Origin: Curvibacter sp. AEP1-3
GTDB lineage: Bacteria; Pseudomonadota; Gammaproteobacteria; Burkholderiales; Burkholderiaceae_C
Length of the DNA: 64,000 nucleotides
Assembly (NCBI RefSeq): GCF_002163715.1
Contig: NZ_CP015698.1
Span: 1,798,001 to 1,862,000, forward strand
Reading direction: 5' to 3'
Both the position numbers and the translations under genes were made by a program. Position 1 is the first letter of the stretch. Every line of letters begins with the position of its first letter. The notes under the pieces were generated by a model. The model worked only from the letters and a program-made list of their open reading frames with translations. It did not search any database and was not told where the DNA came from. Positions 9,944-18,376 of this stretch are shown here, one piece after another.

Positions 9944-10994
9944 TCACGCAGTTAAAGCATAAGCCCCAGCAGGTTTTTAAATCGAAGTTTGAGGGCACAC
10001 TGATCCTTCAGTGTGGGTGTCAACCTCTCCAACATACAGTTTTTGATTTAGCGTGTACAACGTATTGAATTCTTGGTGCAGACCATAGCTTTTGGCCAAT
10101 GCCGTTTAGCTACGGCTTGTAAAAGCCAAGCCATTGGCGTAGCGATGCGAGAGCGGTTTTGGCACCTTGCCCAGGCAACCTTAGCGCCAGATAAAGGTCT
10201 GTTTCAGGGCTGATTCATCTTTTTTGGACTTGACGCTTCTGCTCATGCGCTAGCCCTGCAGTTCTCGCATTTGACAGTGAATCACCAACGCCAATTTAGT
10301 CCAACCGTGCCTACCAGCCAATAGCCGACAGAGGTCTGTCGCCCAACGTTAATTGGGGGTATTTGCTACCGTTGGTCCCGTCTAGTTGCGCGGTCTGAAA
10401 CTCACTCGGCGTTTGCGAACCTTCCAGCCCTTGCATTGGAGTACCTTTTGTACCGTGTCCCGTTCATGGCCAGTTGATGTGCCACTCTGCGGGAACCGAA
10501 TGGGGGGGGCTCTTCGGTCATGACTTTGATGGGCATGACAAACCTGTCTTGCAACTGGGGTCGCATCTTGTTCGGCGTGTTATGGAGCGTGCGTCTTGGG
10601 ATTTCAAATCCAATGGCACAGTTTGACCATACCGACTTCAAAGCCATCTACTTTCAATTTCTGCCGAAGCCCTAGGATCATTTCTCGTTCTCTGGTTCCA
10701 GCATGTAATCTAGCTTTGTCGGGCACGGAGGTCTAACATTGCATCACCGTAGGCTTCCTGCAAATCCTTGATGTGACGCTCATACTGCCCTTTGCTTACC
10801 AGCGAATTTGTGTTCAAGGCGTTTTGCATACCGCGATTGGTTCCTGCATCCACTCCCCAATTTCTTAAGTAGTAACATCAAATCTGCGGTTGGCCTCTGC
10901 GACCGTGGTCTTTGCTTGAACAATTTCCACAACTAGGGCAGCTTTGGGCATGACCCTCCAGCGTTTTTTTGTCTTCTTCCACATTCGTGCTCAT
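9944..10994 (-). pseudogene. Decayed IS3-family insertion sequence (orfA + orfB remnants)
   Basis: No intact ORF, but both transposase ORFs can be followed across stops and frameshifts on the minus strand. OrfA (10994 to about 10735) shows KAALVVEIVQAKTTVAEA and KDLQEAYGDAMLDLRAR. OrfB (about 10700-9944) shows REMILGLRQKLKVDGFEVG, FGSRRVAHQL, VLQCKGWKVRKR, RWATDLCRL, GWTKLALVIHCQMREL, then degraded SYGLHQEF, and ends AYALTA before a TGA. These are conserved strings of IS3 transposases of the IS2-like type. At least five disablements are present (for example the G7 run at 10502-10508), so the copy is old and inactive. Terminal repeats were not identified. Confidence 0.85.
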
Positions 10995-11230
10995 CCGTGT
11001 TTCCTTTAAAGCTAACACCTGAGTAGAGATTCACTGTGAAAATACAATTTCACCTTCACTGAACATCTGAATATCGGTACCCATACATGGTATCCGTGCA
11101 TTTTGCTCAGATTCTTTAGGTAGCCGTTTGTGGGATGTACCCCTTGCGAAGGATTATTCGGGTCATCTAAACGCAATTCAGCGTTTGGTGAGCCGATGGA
11201 ATTCACCATCGCAAAGTCTGGGACACCAAC

Positions 11231-11692
11231 ATGCCTGAATCCTTCAAGCCCGACATCGCTTTGTCTCATGAGCTCTCATCAAGGTCGACCTTACCTGACG
11301 ACTTTCCGCCCTATCCCTTTACTGAAGCGCTTTTACGCACTCAAGCCAGGTTTCCCGCCCGCCGATTTAACGGTGAGCATGTCTCCGGGCTTACCCCACA
11401 GGAACGGTTTGAACTCCGCTATGTTTATGTGGAATACATAAATCGGCTCATCGAGTATGCACACAGAAAATGCGACCAGACGCCCGAAGTGTCATTTGTG
11501 GAGATCGTGGATGAGATTACTCATCTTATGTTCCTGCAAGACTGGAATCTCAGCAAACCGGGACTGGATCGGCTAGCGCAGCAGCTTAGAGACAGCTTTG
11601 AATCTAAAGAGTCGCATTCAGTAGTGCGAACTTGGATTCGTCTTTTTGTTGCAGCAGTGTTGAACCGCTTCTCCCGTCGGATTCATCTTTAA
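11231..11692 (+). CDS. Hypothetical protein, 153 aa
   Basis: I do not recognise a named family. The protein is soluble, rich in Arg/Phe/Leu, with predicted helical segments such as ERFELRYVYVEYINRLIEYA and no signal peptide or membrane helix. Codon use and length look genuine. It starts a run of same-strand genes (11231-13476) with short spacing, and the next gene begins 18 bp after its stop. Function unknown. Confidence 0.65.
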   Translation: MPESFKPDIALSHELSSRSTLPDDFPPYPFTEALLRTQARFPARRFNGEHVSGLTPQERFELRYVYVEYINRLIEYAHRKCDQTPEVSFVEIVDEITHLMFLQDWNLSKPGLDRLAQQLRDSFESKESHSVVRTWIRLFVAAVLNRFSRRIHL

Positions 11693-11709
11693 TTTCAATG
11701 GAGTCCTCA

Positions 11710-12375
11710 ATGAAGATTGAAGCAGTGCGTTCGCAACCCTATATTCAAAGACTCATCTGTGATCGCTGTGGTCGTCAAGCAAAACGAGATGACTTGGACT
11801 GTGAGTTCCATGAGTTCATGTCCATCCAATATCGTGCAGGCTTCGGTTCCATCTTCGGGGACGGAAACGGAGTTGAGGTTGACCTTTGCCAGCATTGCGT
11901 CAAAGACTCTTTAGGGACATGGATCCGAATTACTGACCCACTCGCGGACTTCAGCCTAGGGGAGCATTGCGGCGAGATTCCGAGCGAGTCTGACAAGCTT
12001 TTTAGAGATCAAGCCAGAGCCAATATCGCACGGTCCATCGAAGATGATGATGGCGAGCCAGCGGACCATGTCATTGCCGAACTGAGAAGCCAACTTCGGA
12101 TGCTCAGGAGTACTATCCGCGATATTCTCCGCAGTCACCCAGAAGTCACTCAGTCACATGACATTTTGTTGTATGGGTCATACTGGCTTGGAGCCCCTGT
12201 GGTCACAAACAGGCCCCTTCCGAACTTGAACCTAGAAGAAGGTACTCTCGGTTCGGTTGTCCATATTCATCTCACAAATGACTTGATTGACGTCGAGTTT
12301 GTGACGGATGTTGACGGTAGAACGAGCGTCAAGACAGTTGACGCCCAATGGCTCAATCCGGGGAAATGGGAATGA
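11710..12375 (+). CDS. Hypothetical protein with N-terminal zinc-ribbon-like CxxC pairs
   Basis: 221 residues from ATG 11710; an in-frame ATG at 11698 is an alternative. The N-terminus has LICDRCGRQ and later LCQHCVKDSLG, two CxxC pairs about 47 residues apart, spanning EFHEFMSIQYRAGFGSIFGD, a pattern seen in small bacterial zinc-ribbon hypotheticals. The C-terminal half (GSVVHIHLTNDLIDVEFVTD) looks like a beta-rich DUF and may be a second, fused domain. The stop overlaps the next start by 4 bp (ATGA), indicating an operon. Zinc binding is inferred only from the Cys pairs. Confidence 0.75.
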   Translation: MKIEAVRSQPYIQRLICDRCGRQAKRDDLDCEFHEFMSIQYRAGFGSIFGDGNGVEVDLCQHCVKDSLGTWIRITDPLADFSLGEHCGEIPSESDKLFRDQARANIARSIEDDDGEPADHVIAELRSQLRMLRSTIRDILRSHPEVTQSHDILLYGSYWLGAPVVTNRPLPNLNLEEGTLGSVVHIHLTNDLIDVEFVTDVDGRTSVKTVDAQWLNPGKWE

Positions 12376-13019
12376 AAATCACCCGCCTCGAGGCCATGCG
12401 CCGATCACAACTGGAGTACCACCGCTCCCACCCCTGGCGACTGTCAGAAGGCGGTCTTTATATTCCCCACAGCTATGCTGACATGACACCCGAGAGCCTC
12501 AGAAGTTGGGACGACGTGGGCTTCATTTTGAACAGACGCCGAGTGATGGTTTGGTGGGAACATCCTAGAAATGTCTATTCCGAAGCTCTGTAGGATGAAG
12601 TCTACAAAGTGGTGGGTGACGGCCCCTCCGACAATTGGTTAACCGAAGTTGGCACCAAAAATTACAAACGAGTTGGTCGTTCCAGAAAGAAACTGGTATC
12701 CACCACACTACGGGAGCCATCCCCTTCAAAGCGGGCCTACTATGACCTTCTCAAGGCAACGTTCGAGCGACTCAGTACCGAAGGCATTGAGTACAACGTA
12801 TCTGTCAGTTGGAAGCCAAAGCGACTTTGGTGGGCCATGGGTGTCAACATCGTGGCGCCGATGGAAGTCCGCAATGGAAAAGACTTGGTTGCAGTCGCAA
12901 GCCTAGCCAAGAGGTTGATCAAGGGCCAGTCAAACCTGAAAAGTGAGTTTCCCGGCTATTGCTACACCCGCGAAGATTGGCTCCGTGAGTGCGAACTCCA
13001 CTCTGGACACCTGACATAG
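12372..13019 (+). pseudogene. Conserved hypothetical gene interrupted by an in-frame amber codon
   Basis: Two ORFs in the same frame, 12372-12593 and 12594-13019, are separated only by TAG at 12591-12593. The first part (MKITRLEAMRRSQLEYHRSHP through WWEHPRNVYSEAL) and the second (DEVYKVVGDGPSDNWLTEVG onward) read as one protein of about 215 residues. The second part has no good start before ATG 12609 and no Shine-Dalgarno there. I infer a nonsense mutation, or less likely readthrough. The first half starts by ATGA overlap with the upstream gene. Function unknown. Confidence 0.65.
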
Positions 13020-13044
13020 AAACCTGATCACGGATTGCACACCC

Positions 13045-13476
13045 ATGAAATCTGAACTTATCTTGTTCCTCGACTTTGATGGAGTACTGCACCCAGATCC
13101 GCCGAGCAGTTCCGCTCCTTTGATGTGCCGAGCACCTCTGTTACAGGCATGGCTTGAACAGCACCCGCAAGTGGATGTCGTGATTTCATCCACATGGCGG
13201 CTCAAGCGCACGCTCCCACAGCTTCAAGCGTTGTTTCCGGAATGGGGCGATCGCATCATCGGCGTTACACCGAACATTCCCCAGGAGAGTTACCAAAGAC
13301 AACACGAGTGCGAATCCTGGATGCGTGACCACTCCAAGCCTTGGGTGCCATGGCTTGCGCTGGATGATCGAGCATGGAACTTCCGTCCATTTGAAAGACG
13401 CCTTGTCTTGACTGACCTGAAGACAGGGCTGACTAATACGGACCTTGTTTCCTTAACGAATGCCATGGGTCTCTAG
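13045..13476 (+). CDS. HAD-domain protein (HAD family of small hypotheticals)
   Basis: 143 residues. It begins with the HAD motif I LFLDFDGVLHPD, followed by a motif-II-like VVISSTWR and an acidic motif-IV-like LALDDRAWNF. This is the compact HAD-like domain also found in RNA-repair fusion proteins and stand-alone hypotheticals. A phosphatase or phosphotransferase activity is plausible, substrate unknown. It lies 25 bp after the preceding gene and is the last member of the 11.2-13.5 kb group. Confidence 0.8.
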   Translation: MKSELILFLDFDGVLHPDPPSSSAPLMCRAPLLQAWLEQHPQVDVVISSTWRLKRTLPQLQALFPEWGDRIIGVTPNIPQESYQRQHECESWMRDHSKPWVPWLALDDRAWNFRPFERRLVLTDLKTGLTNTDLVSLTNAMGL

Positions 13477-13792
13477 ATGAATTATTCACTGTCCAACGTT
13501 AGCATTAGTCCGGACTTCAAGCTGTGTTCGAGCCAAGGCAGTGCCCGAGTCAGAGGTTCGCAGCGAAACGGATATCCACCCTCAGTAGCTCACTTAAGTT
13601 TGGTTTACACTTCACTTCGAAGCGCCGACCGGCATTACCCATTAGGGCGCCCCGGTGTAGAGAGTGAAGGCCTCCCTAGTGGAGGCTTTTCGCTTTCTCG
13701 GCTTGGAATCGTGGCAACTGGAAGCGACTCTTGGGGATTGAGCGAGGTACCTTGCGAGTTTGTTTACCTTCTGAGTTGAACTGATCTCTCTT
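13477..13792. other. Intergenic, contains a terminator-like hairpin
   Basis: A 100-codon ORF (13477-13779, +) fills this gap but has Ser/Gly/Arg-rich composition and no Shine-Dalgarno, and it runs through the hairpin at 13670. I treat it as non-coding. No tRNA was recognised. Confidence 0.5.
13670..13690 (+). terminator. Rho-independent terminator candidate
   Basis: Stem GCCTCC / GGAGGC around a 5-nt loop, followed directly by TTTT and more pyrimidines. It lies between the HAD gene and the metallophosphoesterase, both plus strand. Confidence 0.6.
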
Positions 13793-14593
13793 ATGAAAAT
13801 CCAGATCGCTTCCGATCTCCATCTTGATCTCCTTCCAAAAATGGATGGGTCAGATCCGGCCATCATCGAACCTACAGACGCCGATGTGTTGGTTCTTGCT
13901 GGCGACATTCATGACGGCTACAAAGGCATAGAGCGCTTCCAATCATGGAAACCAGACACCGATGTCATCTACGTGGCAGGTAACCACGAGTACTACGGTC
14001 ATGTCTATCGAAGCAAACAGGCTCAAATCAAGGCGAGAGCGAACGAGGTGGGTATCCATTTCCTGGAACGGAGCGCTGTTGTGATCAAGAATGTGAGATT
14101 CTTGGGTGCGACACTTTGGACGGACTACCGACTCTTTGAGCCACGGTACTCACAGCCTCTTGCCATGCATGAAGCCAAGCAGAGTCTGAATGACCATCGG
14201 TTGATCCGGATGGAAAAAGGCGCCTTCTCACCGTCGGACGCATTGGCGAATCATGCGCAGTCACGTCAATGGCTCACGGATGAGCTTGCGAGGCCTTTTG
14301 ATGGAAAGACCGTGGTCGTGACGCATCACGGACCTCATCCGAACTCTGTCCATGAGAAGTACCAAGGCGACCTATTGAGCGCCGCCTTTGTCAGTGACCT
14401 AGGTGACCTTCTGCAGGGTGCAGACCTCTGGATTCATGGCCATGTTCACGATAGCTTCGATTACCAGATTGACCGATGCAGAGTGCTAGCGAATCCGGCT
14501 GGGTATGTGTTGAATCGTCGTTCAATCAAAAGCATGGAAGAGGCAAAATTCGAGAACCCAAAGTTTGATCGAAGTTTAGTTTTGGAGATATAG
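13793..14593 (+). CDS. Calcineurin-like metallophosphoesterase
   Basis: 266 residues carrying all metal-binding blocks of the superfamily: ASDLHLDL (DxH), LAGDIHDG, GNHEYY, THHGPHP and IHGHVHDS (GHxH). It should hydrolyse phosphoester bonds with a dinuclear metal centre; the substrate cannot be told. No signal peptide, so cytoplasmic. It stands alone downstream of a terminator and upstream of decayed transposase sequence. The start ATG 13793 gives the expected MKIQIASD N-terminus. Confidence 0.92.
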   Translation: MKIQIASDLHLDLLPKMDGSDPAIIEPTDADVLVLAGDIHDGYKGIERFQSWKPDTDVIYVAGNHEYYGHVYRSKQAQIKARANEVGIHFLERSAVVIKNVRFLGATLWTDYRLFEPRYSQPLAMHEAKQSLNDHRLIRMEKGAFSPSDALANHAQSRQWLTDELARPFDGKTVVVTHHGPHPNSVHEKYQGDLLSAAFVSDLGDLLQGADLWIHGHVHDSFDYQIDRCRVLANPAGYVLNRRSIKSMEEAKFENPKFDRSLVLEI

Positions 14594-14923
14594 GTCTTAC
14601 GCTTACCACTACTTATTCCGGTTGACTTGACCATCTGTTCTGTAAATTGCTGATTTTCATGTGTTGATCAGAGTGAGTTGCTCTGGAGGCAATCAATGCC
14701 ATCTGTGAGCCAGTTGCAGACATTCGACCTCTTTGCCGAATGCGGACACTGAATCCCCCGTTTGGGGATATGCCCATGCCAGTTGATTTGGCAAGATAGC
14801 TCGCTTGATTTGCTTTGTTTCTCAGATTTTTCATAACTGTACAAAAAGACGGGGTATCCCTTTAGCTCCAATTCTGTAAAACTGTTGTGATGAACGTAAT
14901 CTCGGCAATCCCAGGCGCTGGTG
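14594..14923. other. Intergenic, no gene seen
   Basis: 330 bp between the phosphoesterase and the IS1595 remnant. Minus-strand ORFs here show no recognisable domain and are probably chance. Confidence 0.4.
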
Positions 14924-15345
14924 TGGACTATCCCAAGTCCTAGAGCCAGTTTCTGGAGTGGTTTCAATCTGAGGACCCCTGCAGGGCCTATCTGAAACAC
15001 CTGCGCTGGCCAGTCGGGTTTGTCTGCCCCAAGTGCTCGGTACTAGACACTCCATCGCGTTCGACCCGAGGCAGGATCATGTGCCGACACTGCAAATTTC
15101 AGGCTTCCGTAACTGCGGGCTCAATCTTTGACAACACTAGAACAGAGCTAAGGGTGTGGTTCGCCGCTATCTGATATATCACGAACCAGAAGCAGGGCGT
15201 TAGTGCTTTGGGGTTGCAGCGTGTACTCGGTCTTGGGAGCTACGAGACAACCTGGACCATGCTTCACCGCTTGCGCCGCGCGTGGTTCGACCAGACCGCG
15301 ATCTGCTTCATGGGGAAGTCGAGGTGGATGAGTCCTATTAGGCTC
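14924..15345 (+). pseudogene. IS1595-family transposase remnant, N-terminal half
   Basis: Plus strand, interrupted by stops. It shows DYPKS, SQFLEWFQSEDPC, LRWPVGFVCPKC, the zinc-ribbon partner MCRHCKFQASVTAGSIFD, then VWFAAI, TNQKQGVSALGLQRVLGLGS, TMLHRLRRA and EVEVDESY. These match the start of ISXO2-type transposases up to the first catalytic Asp (VDESY). Stops inside WFAAI-YIT and after DESY make it non-functional. Homology stops at about 15345, and the matching C-terminal half is found at 16308. Confidence 0.85.
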
Positions 15346-15722
15346 TGACTGATCGCAAACATCCCCTTTCTGCCAAAGTGCGGCAAAGCTGCGTATTCCA
15401 GTGAATACCGCCGCCCGTTCTAATTCAAAGTAGGCCACACATTCCAGTACAAAACCAGCCACCTGTTGCACCTTTATGTCCGCCACCGTTACGAGGGGTT
15501 GAAGTCGAGCGGCCTGGCGACAATCGGCAACAATGGTGTGTCAGCTTAGGAGCGATTTTTAATTCAACAATGCCGCGAAAGCGGCCTTTTGGGTTGGTCA
15601 TCCAAGTAAGAGGAGTATTTTGTTTACATGGTGTACTGCAAATGTTTATAGGCAGGTTTGTCGACTCGTTTCCATGATGTACCGCCATTTTGCGGGATAT
15701 CTTCATAGTTAGGTTACACAAG
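15346..15722. other. Interval between IS1595 half and DUF6506 gene
   Basis: No supported gene. It includes a terminator-like hairpin at 15572-15590. Minus-strand ORFs 15148-15486 and 15425-15754 overlap the transposase remnant and look spurious. Confidence 0.4.
15572..15590 (+). terminator. Terminator-like hairpin
   Basis: Stem GCCGC / GCGGC with a GAAA tetraloop, then C and TTTT. The short T tract makes it a moderate candidate. Confidence 0.45.
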
Positions 15723-16022
15723 ATGCCACTCTCGCGCTTCACATTCATCGTCAAGGCACCGGGCTATTCCCCAGAGGTTCACCGTGCCATCCTCTCGTCA
15801 GCACATTTCACAACCGTCGTCGTTGGCGTGTCAGACTTGGCTACTGCAATTCTTGTCGCCAATGACGCAGCCCAGTCTGGCACACAGCTCATCGAATTGT
15901 GTGGCGGCTTCACGCAAGTTGAGGCCATTCAAGTACGTCATCAGCTGTCTGCGAGCGTCCCTGTTGGAGTGGTTGCCTACACCGCCGATCAAGAGGCAGA
16001 GATGAGCCGCCTTTTCACTTGA
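15723..16022 (+). CDS. DUF6506-family protein
   Basis: 99 residues from ATG 15723 (MPLSRFTFIVKAPGYSPE). Visible family features are FIVKAPGYSPEVHRA, TTVVVGVSD, GTQLIELCGGF and a late VPVGVVAYT, giving a compact alpha/beta fold of unknown biochemical role. An upstream in-frame ATG at 15690 would add 11 residues, but the MPLSRF start fits the family. The gene lies between the two halves of an IS1595 transposase, so it may be cargo of, or bystander to, the insertion that split it. Confidence 0.8.
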   Translation: MPLSRFTFIVKAPGYSPEVHRAILSSAHFTTVVVGVSDLATAILVANDAAQSGTQLIELCGGFTQVEAIQVRHQLSASVPVGVVAYTADQEAEMSRLFT

Positions 16023-16307
16023 TAGTGGTGCCATCTGTTCAGAGTGATGTAGCACGCTGTCGCTCCCACCTTGATTCGTACCCTCGGCGTTTCATTTTGA
16101 CTGAAAGCCTTCGGGAAAAATGTACTAACGCTTCGAGCCATACAGAGACATTTATGGGTATGGTCCAGCTAACCGTTTCAATTGGCCAATGAGCAGGCCA
16201 ATTCAGTGGCATTGAATGAATGCTGGGCTGGCAGGTTTCTATTGGATTGAGTGGCCTACTTTGGGCTGGAATGACTGGTAGGGTTTGGATTGGAATGGAT
16301 GGCGGTA
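16023..16307. other. Intergenic with degenerate TTGG/GGAATG-rich stretch
   Basis: 285 bp without a supported gene. From about 16216 to 16305 the plus strand is a loose series of related words (GGCTGG, ATTGGATTG, GGCTGGAATG, GGATTGGAATGG) resembling a decayed short tandem repeat. Confidence 0.4.
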
Positions 16308-16795
16308 TTAGTTGGTATACGCAGCAAAGCAATGCGACCAAAGCAATGGTGGCGATTGCAGTGGAGGTCTTGCCCAAAGGATTCGTAAGAATCCGGATCA
16401 AGCGGCTGGATCGTGGAAACCAGCAAAGCCTCCAGTCCTTCATCATGGAAACCGTCGAAGCAGGGTCCAAAGTGCATAGCGACGGATCGGGCGCCTATCG
16501 AAAGATTGAAGATCTCGGGTTTGAACACAAAGTAACGGTTCACCTGGGATCCGATGTCCCAGCCCATCAGTCCATGCTAGGCGTTCACCGGGTGGCAGCC
16601 TTGCTGCAGCGCTAGAAGATGGGAACCAATCACGGGTCGGTGCAGTCCAGCCAATTGGAAAACTACCTGGACGAGTTCATGTTCCGGTTCAACCGGAGAA
16701 CGTCCAATTCTAGGGGGCTGCTGTTCTACCGCCTGCTGCAGCAGGCGGTAGCCACGGGCCCTCTCAAGTATGGTGATGTGATTGCCGATTGCTGA
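16308..16795 (+). pseudogene. IS1595-family transposase remnant, C-terminal half
   Basis: Begins at SNATKAMVAIAVEVLPKGF and continues SLQSFIMETVEAGSKVHSD, GLHRVAALLQR-like GVHRVAALLQR, a TAG at 16613-16615, then in the same frame KMGTNHGSVQSSQLENYLDE, FMFRFNRRTSN and RLLQQAV before TGA at 16793. This is the conserved C-terminal half of ISXO2-type transposases. The in-frame amber codon and the missing middle show decay. A 24-bp perfect palindrome (16727-16750) falls inside the RLLQQAV coding segment. Confidence 0.85.
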
Positions 16796-17035
16796 AAAAA
16801 TGGGCAATGGCTACACTGGCAAAACCTTGAGTTTCGGCTCATCGCGTTGCTCTTGAAGCGGCATGTCAACTACAGTCGAGCTCGGAGTTCGACAAAGCTA
16901 CGGAAACGAATCGAAATTAAACCCTCACGGTGCAAATGTGCCCCGTGGGCGCGATTGCTCTGTTTATTCCATTGGAGTGGTTCTATGAGATATATTGCAT
17001 GCAACGGTCCCCTTGCGGACAAGCGGAATGCAGAA

Positions 17036-17326
17036 ATGAAACCTTCCGAGGCGCTCAAAATCAATCGCACTGAAATTCTTCGTATTGTTCTGATGAACAA
17101 TGCGCTCAACGCTCGTGTTTTTGGTTCTGTGCTGCATGGGGATGACACCGAAAGCAGTGACTTGGATATTCTGGTGGACCCCACCCCGAACACTAGCTTG
17201 CTAGATATTGCAAGGATTAAAAAAGGGCTGACGGCATTGTTGGGCGTGCCTGTGGATGTCCTGACGCCGAAATCGCTCCCAGAGAAATTCAGAGCCCACG
17301 TATTGGCTGAGGCGCAACCGGTATGA
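17036..17326 (+). CDS. mntA: MntA-type nucleotidyltransferase antitoxin
   Basis: 96 residues from ATG 17036 (MKPSEALKINRTEI); ATG 16984 would add a 17-residue tail not typical of the family. The polymerase-beta signature GS-x10-DxD is intact: FGSVLHGDDTESSDLDILVD. MntA proteins neutralise the HepT toxin by AMPylating a tyrosine in its HxY motif. The stop overlaps the hepT start by 4 bp (ATGA), the usual arrangement of this type VII toxin-antitoxin pair. Confidence 0.92.
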   Translation: MKPSEALKINRTEILRIVLMNNALNARVFGSVLHGDDTESSDLDILVDPTPNTSLLDIARIKKGLTALLGVPVDVLTPKSLPEKFRAHVLAEAQPV

Positions 17327-17691
17327 AGAAGGTAGATCTTCGTTTACCTGACTATTTGATTCACATCGCTCAAGCCATCGAACGAATCGCGACCTATACC
17401 AAAGGCATTGACAAAGATGTTTGGCTGGGGAACACGTTGATTCAGGATGCTGTGATTCGCAATATTGAAATCATCGGCGAAGCCTCCCACAACGTGCAAA
17501 CTCTTCATCAGGAGTTCGCAAAGAATAATGCTGACTTCCCCTGGGACGATGCATATTGGATGCGAAATGTACTTTCGCACGGCTACTTCCAAGTAGACAT
17601 GGACATCGTCTGGCAGACGATTACTTCAGATTTGCCAGTATTTCTACAGAAAATCCGCTCAATGCCGTGCAATGATCATGGGAATCAATGA
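17323..17691 (+). CDS. hepT: HepT-like ribonuclease toxin
   Basis: 122 residues, helical HEPN fold. The catalytic R-x4-H-x-Y motif is intact in WMRNVLSHGYFQV, including the tyrosine that MntA modifies. Other family strings are DAVIRNIEIIGEAS and DFPWDDAYW. HepT is an RNase toxin controlled by the overlapping mntA gene. The pair sits in mobile-element debris, consistent with horizontal transfer. A perfect 20-bp palindrome follows 29 bp after the stop. Confidence 0.93.
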   Translation: MKKVDLRLPDYLIHIAQAIERIATYTKGIDKDVWLGNTLIQDAVIRNIEIIGEASHNVQTLHQEFAKNNADFPWDDAYWMRNVLSHGYFQVDMDIVWQTITSDLPVFLQKIRSMPCNDHGNQ

Positions 17692-18088
17692 TTCTCTGAA
17701 ACATTGATGGTTTATGGATACTTACCCTGCGCAGGGTAAGCTCTAATTGGAGCTAAGCGAATACCCCTTACAAAAAAACAATACATTCCTTGGAAAGCTA
17801 GACGGCAAGCGAATTTCGGGAGGATTCGATGGTCAGAATATCTAGCACGCGCTAGTTTATGGAGCAGGTTTTGCTCTATACATTACGTTAGACCTCATTA
17901 AACCCGAACCGGCGATCGTCAATTTTCAAGCTGAGATATTGGCCGCCGCCGCAGAGCAGCTCGGCCGCTCTCTCAATGAGGCGGAACAATTGTTTGTGAC
18001 GCAGCGGCAAGGCTTTCTCGCGATCGAAGCCATCAGCGACATCGACGTCTCCCCAGTTTCAGTAGCACTGGGCTTTGGAGTCCTAGGG
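17692..18088. other. Region after hepT, with a probable coding remnant at 17859-18097 (+)
   Basis: An ORF without start codon reads TLDLIKPEPAIVNFQAEILA, RSLNEAEQLFVTQRQGFLAI and ends GVLGLI at TAA 18095. Its composition is gene-like and GC-richer than its surroundings. It is probably the tail or middle of a gene truncated by insertion of the IS3 element whose sequence starts at about 18089. Family not recognised. Confidence 0.4.
17721..17740. promoter_or_regulatory. Perfect 20-bp palindrome downstream of mntA-hepT
   Basis: CTTACCCTGC followed by its exact reverse complement, with no spacer. No T tract follows, so it is not a typical terminator. It may be an operator, a recombination site or a mobile-element end. 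Confidence 0.5.
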
Positions 18089-18376
18089 TTAATTTAACTG
18101 TTTTTGAATAAGTGTCTTGGCGTAGTCCATCGGAGTCAGACCTCCAAGGGATCGTTTAGGTCTCTCTTCGTTGTATTCCTTTCTCCGTGCTTCCATCACA
18201 ACGCGGGCATGCTGCTAGCTTGTGAACCATTGTTCATTCAGGCATTCATCCCGAAAACCACCGTTGAATGATTCGATGTATGCGTTCTGATTGGGTTTGC
18301 CAGGCTCGATCAGGATCAGTTGCACGCCCCGTGCATGGGCCCAGGTCAGCATGGCACGACTGCAGAACTCTTTGTC
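18089..18376 (-). pseudogene. IS3-family OrfB, C-terminal fragment (left of nested IS110)
   Basis: Minus strand: KEFCSRAMLTWAHARGVQLI, IEPGKPNQNAYIESFNGGFR, DECLNEQWF, an in-frame stop, then HARVVMEARRKEYNEERPKR, SLGGLTPMDYAKTLIQKQLN and TAA. This is the C-terminal integrase half of an IS3 transposase, containing the catalytic Glu region (AYIESFNG). It begins exactly where the OrfB fragment at 19981-20451 stops (RSDN), so the two are halves of one gene split by an IS110 element. Confidence 0.88.

Noticed and set aside
13477..13779. 100-codon plus-strand ORF after the HAD gene
   Set aside because: Starts right at the upstream stop without a Shine-Dalgarno, runs through a terminator hairpin and has no recognisable features.
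16727..16750. 24-bp perfect palindrome (TACCGCCTGCTG and its complement)
   Set aside because: It lies inside the transposase coding sequence for YRLLQQAV, a conserved peptide, so it need not be a regulatory site.
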